Source: Mucilaginibacter lappiensis | GTDB lineage: Bacteria; Bacteroidota; Bacteroidia; Sphingobacteriales; Sphingobacteriaceae | Direction of reading: 5' to 3' | Assembly: GCF_900155965.1 (NCBI RefSeq) | Contig: NZ_FTMG01000017.1 | Coordinates: forward strand, 62,001-126,000 | DNA length: 64,000 nt | Part shown: piece after piece, positions 59,027 to 64,000 of the stretch | Layout of the letters: every line of letters begins with the position of its first letter | Position numbering within the stretch: the stretch's first letter is position 1 | Translations under genes and position numbers: made by a program | The notes under the pieces: model-generated | Told to the model about the DNA's origin: nothing | Database searches by the model: none | Seen by the model: the letters and a program-made list of their open reading frames with translations, nothing else

Positions 59027-59146
59027 TTAAATTTGTTTGTTTTTTTAACTGTTAAATGGAACTCATATACTCTATAGTTTCATTTAAGTTATTTATTTTT
59101 TGGCTCAACGGCAGTTTTATCTGCTATCCACCTTAATCTTTTATTC

Positions 59147-59656
59147 TTAATTGATCACGTTATACAACTGTATATCAAAATCAAGTACTGAATTTGCCGG
59201 CAAATGTAGCGAATCCTGCGCATACGGCCCATAAGCATATCTCGATGGTATAAATAATCTAATTTTACCATTCTTTTTCATCAGTGGTATACCTAATTGC
59301 CAACCCCTCATTACATCACTCAAGCGATATGAGGGATGAAAGTTATCAGTGTGAGCAATTACAACCTGCGATGTCAGTATCCGCCCGGTGTACCCAACAG
59401 TAACCTGAGTTGAACTGGTAAACAGATCATTACCTATCCCTTCCTCGCCCGGTTTTATAATATAATAAACCCCCGAAGTATCAGTCGATTTACTATCTGT
59501 GCGTTGGGCGGTAAGATTATTTGCTTTCAAATAATCCTGTATCAATTTATCATCAATAGCTTTCTGCGCATTGTATTGAATCAGAGGGTCGGTTGTTTTT
59601 TTACATGCACCAAAACCAATAATAATCACAAATAAAGCTAACAGCGTCCTGTTCAT
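59147..59656 (-). CDS. FKBP-type prolyl isomerase lipoprotein
   Basis: 169 residues with lipobox IGFGAC (Cys18). Single FKBP domain: YYIIKPGEEGIGNDLFTSST, VGYTGRILTSQVV, RGWQLGIPLMKKNGKIRLFI and SRYAYGPYAQDSLHLPANSV, ending in LDFDIQLYNV. A paralogue of the two-domain protein just downstream. It is separated by 120 bases, perhaps one unit. Confidence 0.9.
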   Translation of the reverse strand: MNRTLLALFVIIIGFGACKKTTDPLIQYNAQKAIDDKLIQDYLKANNLTAQRTDSKSTDTSGVYYIIKPGEEGIGNDLFTSSTQVTVGYTGRILTSQVVIAHTDNFHPSYRLSDVMRGWQLGIPLMKKNGKIRLFIPSRYAYGPYAQDSLHLPANSVLDFDIQLYNVIN

Positions 59657-59808
59657 TTTTCAAAAGGCAAATTTATTCTTTTATAATAGAAAAACGGCAG
59701 CTTAACATTTTTTAACAATTAATAACCCCGTAAGCCCACCATCGCCCTATACTTAGGGCTTAATTTTTTGAATAAAACGTTCAATTTAAGGTAAAAGTGT
59801 AGAAGTAA

Positions 59809-60252
59809 TCATGGTTTGTAGTTCAGCGTAAGCTTATTGATCTTCTTAAGCATTTCGGTGAGGTATTGCTTATCGGCTTCGCTGATGTGTGAATCGAGAT
59901 AATTATTGAACTGTTTTACCACGGCACGGGCCTGATGACGTTTTTCCTTTCCCAGTTCAGTCAAATATATTTTAACCGAACGTTTATCACCCTGGTTGGA
60001 TTCGCGATATATCAGCCCCGTTTTTTCTAGCTGACTAAGCATCCTAGACAAACTGGTTGATTTTAGGCCCAACAATGCAGCAGCCTGCGAAACGGTAGTA
60101 CCTTCTTTTTCGTCAATATTAATCAACAAATAGCCAATGGACTGGGTAATGCCAAATTCCGTAACCAACTGGTTATACCGGTTAGCAACCGTTTGCCAAA
60201 CTATCTTTAAAAAATAGTCAATCGTTTCCTGATGTTTAATGCTGTTTTGCAT
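59809..60252 (-). CDS. MarR-family transcription regulator
   Basis: 147 residues from the ATG at 60250-60252 (MQNSIKHQETIDYFLKIV); a TTG start three codons earlier is less likely. Winged helix: TTVSQAAALLGLKSTSLSRM, LSQLEKTGLIYRESNQGDKR and VKIYLTELGKEKRHQA. Typical length. The target is unknown. It lies 122 bases downstream of the ggt gene on the same strand, with a word-array repeat between. Confidence 0.9.
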   Translation of the reverse strand: MQNSIKHQETIDYFLKIVWQTVANRYNQLVTEFGITQSIGYLLINIDEKEGTTVSQAAALLGLKSTSLSRMLSQLEKTGLIYRESNQGDKRSVKIYLTELGKEKRHQARAVVKQFNNYLDSHISEADKQYLTEMLKKINKLTLNYKP

Positions 60253-60299
60253 GCATACCAAACGTAAGAAATGCTTGTTGATTACGCAAGCGAAATTTT

Positions 60300-60380
60300 A
60301 GTTCATTGGTTCACTTGTTCATTAGTTTATTAGTTGCATGGTGAATAACAAGGCAAGATCAATGAACTATTGAACTAATA
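60300..60380. repeat. word-array inverted repeat (GTTCATTAG words) reaching into ggt
   Basis: The left arm (60300-60338) is AGTTCATTGGTTCACTTGTT and so on. The right arm (60357-60380) is GATCAATGAACTATTGAACT and then AATA. The right arm overlaps the 3' end of the ggt gene and supplies its stop codon. Confidence 0.7.
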
Positions 60381-62087
60381 GCCCAATTTTGTATCATCAC
60401 CACGCGGATCTGCCCCGCCCTGGTAACCTTGCGGGGTTTTCAAAATGGCGTCAACACGGCCAATACCGCGTCTGCTGTTTATTTTATATCCTTTGCTTTG
60501 CAGTTTTATTATGGTTACACTATCTAATGCTCCTTTTTCGGCGGCTATTTCGTCAGGCAGCCACTGATGATGAAAGCGTTTGGATGTTACCGCCTGCTGC
60601 ATATCCTGATCAAACTCAATCACATTAATAATAGTCTGAAAAACCGACGTTATGATGGTTGATCCCCCAGGTGTACCCACTACCATCAATAACTTACCAT
60701 TTTTTTCAACAATGGTAGGTGTCATTGACGATAGCATGCGTTTACCGGGCTGTATACTATTAACCTTACCGCCAACCAGTCCGTACATGTTAGGTACACC
60801 GGGTTTGGAGCTAAAATCGTCCATTTCATTGTTCAATAAAAAGCCCGCACCTTTTACAAATATTTTTGAACCATAACTATCATTTAAGGTTGTTGTGATG
60901 GATACCGCATTACCATCCCCATCAACAATAGAATAATGAGTGGTTTGGTCGCTTTCGTACCCTACAAAAGTGCCGGGCCGTATGCTGCTGCTTGGTGTAG
61001 CTGCATCCCAACTAAAATTGCTCATGCGCGATGAAATGTAAGCAGGGTTCAATAAGCTATCAACAGGTATCTTGTAAAAGTCAGGGTCGCCCATGTATTT
61101 GGAACGATCGGCATACACGCGGCGTTCAGCCTCTACAATCAGCCGTATGGTTGAATCCTGATTATAACCCCATCTTTTAAGAGGGTATTTCTCAACTGAA
61201 TGCAGCAATTGCAGCAACGCTATGCCGCCGCTTGAAGGAGGCGGCATGGTAATAATTTTATATCCTTTATAGTTTCCGGTGACGGCCTTACGCCAAACCG
61301 AATGGTAGTTTTGCAGATCGGCTTTGGATATCAAACCATCACCGGCCTTCATTTCAGCAACTATCTGATCGGCAACTATGCCACCATAAAATCCTTCGCG
61401 CCCTTTATCACGAATTTGTTCCAGAGTTTTAGCCAAATCTTCTTGTATCAAGATATCACCTTCATGCCATTCCGTATCCTTTATTAAATAAGTTTTGCCA
61501 GGGTTTAATTTTTCGATCTGCGCTTTTAAATGGTTTAAGTCAGCAGCAAAACGCTGTGTTATCTTAAAACCGTTATGTGCCAGATTGATAGCAGGCTGCA
61601 ACAGGTCGGCCCATTTGAGTTTACCATACTTCTGATGGGCCTGTACCATGCCATCAACAGATCCGGGTACTCCGGATGCTTTATGAGTGTACAAACTCAT
61701 ATCGGGTATCACGTTACCTGCAGTATCAAGATACATATTAGCGCTGGCACCAGCCGGCCCTTTTTCTCTAAAATCAAGCGTATTGGTTTCACCTGTTTTT
61801 GAACGGTATACCATAAAACCACCTCCACCTATATTGCCGGCATCGGGATATGTAACTGCCAGCGCAAAATGAACGGCTACAGCCGCGTCAACAGCGTTAC
61901 CCCCCTTTTTTAATATATCAAGCCCAATCTGGGCCGCATCAGGGTATGCACATACCACCATACCATTATAATATGGGGTATTTATATTTGCCACCGGATG
62001 CTTTTGTGCATATCCTAATGGAACAAAAAGCAGCAGTGCCAAAACCATACTCAGACGGCTCTTTTTCATCAGGTTTAAGTTATTCAT
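60375..62087 (-). CDS. ggt: gamma-glutamyltransferase
   Basis: GGT cleaves glutathione and other gamma-glutamyl compounds in the periplasm and self-processes into two subunits. 570 residues, with a signal peptide after Met7 (KKSRLSMVLALLLFVPLGYA); the real start may be that Met at 62067-62069. Seen: AAQIGLDILKKGGNAVDAAV, the large-subunit RFAADLNHLKAQ, PPPSSGGIALLQLLH, and the cleavage/nucleophile site DQTTHYSIVDGDGNAVSITT (Thr). GAGFLLNNEMDDFSSKPG and the GG-containing loop SSMTPTIVEKNGKLLMVVGT follow. Confidence 0.95.
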   Translation of the reverse strand: MNNLNLMKKSRLSMVLALLLFVPLGYAQKHPVANINTPYYNGMVVCAYPDAAQIGLDILKKGGNAVDAAVAVHFALAVTYPDAGNIGGGGFMVYRSKTGETNTLDFREKGPAGASANMYLDTAGNVIPDMSLYTHKASGVPGSVDGMVQAHQKYGKLKWADLLQPAINLAHNGFKITQRFAADLNHLKAQIEKLNPGKTYLIKDTEWHEGDILIQEDLAKTLEQIRDKGREGFYGGIVADQIVAEMKAGDGLISKADLQNYHSVWRKAVTGNYKGYKIITMPPPSSGGIALLQLLHSVEKYPLKRWGYNQDSTIRLIVEAERRVYADRSKYMGDPDFYKIPVDSLLNPAYISSRMSNFSWDAATPSSSIRPGTFVGYESDQTTHYSIVDGDGNAVSITTTLNDSYGSKIFVKGAGFLLNNEMDDFSSKPGVPNMYGLVGGKVNSIQPGKRMLSSMTPTIVEKNGKLLMVVGTPGGSTIITSVFQTIINVIEFDQDMQQAVTSKRFHHQWLPDEIAAEKGALDSVTIIKLQSKGYKINSRRGIGRVDAILKTPQGYQGGADPRGDDTKLGY

Positions 62088-62331
62088 TTTATCATTGATC
62101 AGATTATTTTACTAAAATAACCTATTTGCCGATATAATCTCCCTCTTAAAAGCTCAATATTTAGCACTGATTTTCAGCATGATAAAAATTTACAAATACA
62201 GATTTTCAATTTAAATGCCATAAAATTTCAAATCTGCCGTTTATTTGCAGGATATGTGCAAGTTGAAAGACTTAACAAAACATGAGGGTTTCCATGCACA
62301 GGAATAACATTCATTCAATTAAAATCACTAC

Positions 62332-62826
62332 ATGAAAAAATTAGCTTACATTTTATTTTTCTCGGTTTCATTCTTGCTAATAGGAAAACGTTCGCAGGCT
62401 CAGGATTACAAAACAGCAGTTGGATTAAAATTTGGCGCTTACGAAGTAGGTCCTTCTATAAAATACTTTATGGATAATAGTGCCGCGCTTGAAGGTATCA
62501 TCGGTATACGTGATCATGGTGTGGTAGTAACCGGGTTATATGAAATACATCAACAGGCTTTTGGTGTTGATAAGCTGAATTTTTACTACGGTTTTGGTGG
62601 TCACCTGGGATCGGTAGGTAGCGGTTATTACAAACGACTAGGCGGTGATGATGAATACTATAACGGTAAACACATCCTGATAGGAGCAGATGCAACGCTT
62701 GGTTTGGAATATAAAATACCCAATGCACCTATAGCTATCAGTCTTGATCTTAACCCACGCCTTGAGCTGGCACGCGGACCGTTTTTTGATATTGCACCCG
62801 GCCTGGGATTAAAATATACTTTTTAG
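62332..62826 (+). CDS. secreted beta-barrel-like protein, function unknown
   Basis: 164 residues with signal peptide (FLLIGKRSQAQ). The mature part alternates polar and hydrophobic residues and ends in an aromatic residue (GLGLKYTF), as in small outer-membrane beta barrels: TAVGLKFGAYEVGPSIKYFM, LNFYYGFGGHLGSVGSGYY and PIAISLDLNPRLEL. I know related proteins only as hypothetical porin-like. It is a single gene; the 245-base gap before it shows no clear promoter. Confidence 0.72.
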   Translation: MKKLAYILFFSVSFLLIGKRSQAQDYKTAVGLKFGAYEVGPSIKYFMDNSAALEGIIGIRDHGVVVTGLYEIHQQAFGVDKLNFYYGFGGHLGSVGSGYYKRLGGDDEYYNGKHILIGADATLGLEYKIPNAPIAISLDLNPRLELARGPFFDIAPGLGLKYTF

Positions 62827-62837
62827 TAAAAACCCAA

Positions 62838-62920
62838 CCCTCCCCGGACGGGAGGGCTTTAAAAGCCTAAATAAGAAGATAAAAAGTCTCCCCCATCCGG
62901 GGGAGATTTAAAGGGGGCCG
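62838..62920. repeat. palindromic repeats CCCTCCC/GGGAGGG and GTCTCCCCC
   Basis: CCCTCCCCGGACGGGAGGG (near 62839-62857) is a hairpin that could end the upstream gene. It is followed by AAAGTCTCCCCCATCCGGGG and then GAGATTTAAAGGGGGCC (62883-62919), the same repeat as inside the ABC1 kinase gene. It lies between convergent genes. Confidence 0.7.
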
Positions 62921-62921
62921 A

Positions 62922-64000
62922 TTATCTGCCGATAATGACCTTACGGGCATAAATCTTTTGTCCAAGCAATATTTTGATGAGGTAAACACCCGGAAGTTGT
63001 GTAGTAACATCTATCACTTTGCTGAAATTTCCCTGGGGTATGGTTTGTGTATTAAGATAAACTACTTGTCCTGCCGGATTGATTAATGATAATTTGAGAT
63101 CAGCGGTGGCTTTTGTTGCGAAAACCACATTAAGCTGACTACTTGCCGGAACCGGGAACACCGATAAACCAATCTCTGTTGAATTATCAGGATTTTCAAC
63201 TGTACGTGCATAGGTGTAAATATCAGACATAGTTACACATCCACCGGATAAGGTATCAGCTACCTGATAATCGCCGCTTTGTAATGGGGCGTATATTTTA
63301 TTCTTGGCTCCCACAATTGCCTTACCATTCAAAAACCATTGATTACCTGTGGCAAAATTTGAGCTTAACGTGTTACCTGTTTGAGTAATAACGGGCTTAG
63401 AAAAACTAACAGGCAATCTTGCAGCCGACGCACAACCCATACTTTGTACCTTAATATCATAAAAATAATAATAGAAATTTTTATAATAGGTAGTGTCTGC
63501 GGGGCCATCAGGCGTAGCGTTATTACCCGTGATGCTAAATATACTACCTATACTAAATGGATAGCCTTTTACTCCCCCGTTATTCCGATAAATAGTAGCT
63601 TTTGTATCAAAAGTTGCAGATATGCTATAGTTACCGGCTGCAGGCAATTCCAGGTTCAAATCGTACACCTTTCCCTGATCATTAGGATCATCAGGCTGGT
63701 CTCCTGGTAGTGGAGTGGTTCGGGTAGCCTGAACATTAATAGCTTTGGTCGACACAATCTGGCCATTACTGTTACTTACATTAAATGTTATTTTACCCGA
63801 ATTACCAATGTATAACCGGGCGCTTTTAATAATCATTGGCACTTTGGTATTTATATTTATTGCCGGAGTAAACTGATTATAGCTTCCGGATGTGAAAACA
63901 TTTTTGGTAGCAGGACCTACAGAGCCTTTGAAATCATTTATACCTGCATAATAGGTATTGTTTACAGGAGGCTGAGCAGTAATGGCCGCCGACCCATAAG
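62922..64000 (-). CDS. secreted protein with type IX secretion-style C-terminal domain (5' end outside)
   Basis: The frame is open from 64000 to the stop at 62922, so the N terminus is missing; about 358 residues are visible. The end is a Por-type sorting domain: GLSVFPVPASSQLNVVF, LSLINPAGQVVYLNTQ and LPGVYLIKILLGQKIYARKV. Before it lie beta-rich repeats of Ig or PKD type (NNTYYAGINDFKGSVGPATK, NQWFLNGKAIVGAKNKIYAP). Such proteins are exported by the type IX system and anchored or released at the cell surface. Role unknown; probably an adhesin or a cleaved surface protein. Confidence 0.8.
   Translation of the reverse strand, partial: YGSAAITAQPPVNNTYYAGINDFKGSVGPATKNVFTSGSYNQFTPAININTKVPMIIKSARLYIGNSGKITFNVSNSNGQIVSTKAINVQATRTTPLPGDQPDDPNDQGKVYDLNLELPAAGNYSISATFDTKATIYRNNGGVKGYPFSIGSIFSITGNNATPDGPADTTYYKNFYYYFYDIKVQSMGCASAARLPVSFSKPVITQTGNTLSSNFATGNQWFLNGKAIVGAKNKIYAPLQSGDYQVADTLSGGCVTMSDIYTYARTVENPDNSTEIGLSVFPVPASSQLNVVFATKATADLKLSLINPAGQVVYLNTQTIPQGNFSKVIDVTTQLPGVYLIKILLGQKIYARKVIIGR

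Noticed and set aside
1..64000. tRNA, rRNA, prophage or integrative element
   Set aside because: No tRNA-like cloverleaf, rRNA segment, integrase, transposase or phage structural gene was seen on reading either strand.

Overview
The window reads as a chromosome segment from a Bacteroidota bacterium of the family Sphingobacteriaceae, most likely Mucilaginibacter or a close relative (inference, no database search). The grounds are a SusC/SusD outer-membrane pair, a C-terminal domain of type IX secretion style, many lipoproteins with a Cys lipobox, promoters of the Bacteroidota form TTTG-N18-21-TAnnTTTG, few Shine-Dalgarno sites, and abundant palindromic repeats typical of this phylum. No rRNA, tRNA, CRISPR array, phage or intact insertion sequence was found.

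Layout. 1-7684 (minus strand): the S10/spc ribosomal protein operon from rplC to rplF, which runs off the left edge. It starts at rplC with its own promoter and has no rpsJ in front. Three of its junctions are widened by palindromic or word-repeat DNA. 7685-20576: mixed genes (a C45/phospholipase-B-like lipoprotein, a TonB-C protein, a DUF3472 lipoprotein, a fungal-type prephenate dehydrogenase, a NUDIX hydrolase, a PspC/DUF5668 membrane pair) separated by long repeat-rich gaps. 20577-27807: an SDR, an MlaE/MlaF lipid-transport pair, an RlmI-like methyltransferase, a D-aminoacylase, a TIM-barrel-like lipoprotein and a Gfo/Idh/MocA oxidoreductase.

27878-42735 is the most coherent region and looks like a phosphorus-ester and phosphonate scavenging locus. 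It holds a metallophosphoesterase, a glycerophosphodiester phosphodiesterase, SusD, SusC, a PhnZ-like HD oxygenase, an XRE-cupin regulator, a GDCCVxC zinc protein, a phosphonatase-like HAD hydrolase, a DUF5690 MFS transporter, a phosphonate-type FAD oxidoreductase and a phosphocholine-specific phospholipase C. The susC promoter and the promoter of the HAD-MFS-FAD operon share a nearly identical 33-base element (29 of 33) centred on TAAAC-AAA-GTTTA, lying over the promoter core. This suggests one regulator for outer-membrane uptake and cytoplasmic breakdown.

42849-53804: an epimerase, a Crp/Fnr regulator, an alkaline-phosphatase-like phosphodiesterase, a GT39 glycosyltransferase, an MBL hydrolase, a DUF1624-type membrane acyltransferase, an esterase, thioredoxin, a TetR-C protein and an ABC1 kinase. 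54344-58038: an operon of two NAD(P)-binding proteins and DNA photolyase, preceded by a conserved 255-base repeat and a terminator-like hairpin. 58040-64000: FKBP lipoproteins, MarR, gamma-glutamyltransferase, a beta-barrel-like protein and a truncated secreted protein.

Three non-coding signals stand out. First, the shared 33-base promoter element. Second, a 255-base intergenic element present twice (13860-14117 and 53957-54212), with a covarying hairpin and helically phased TGTTAAAA repeats. Third, a class of intergenic inverted repeats that differ in sequence from site to site but share one design: each arm is an array of a 7-10 base word.
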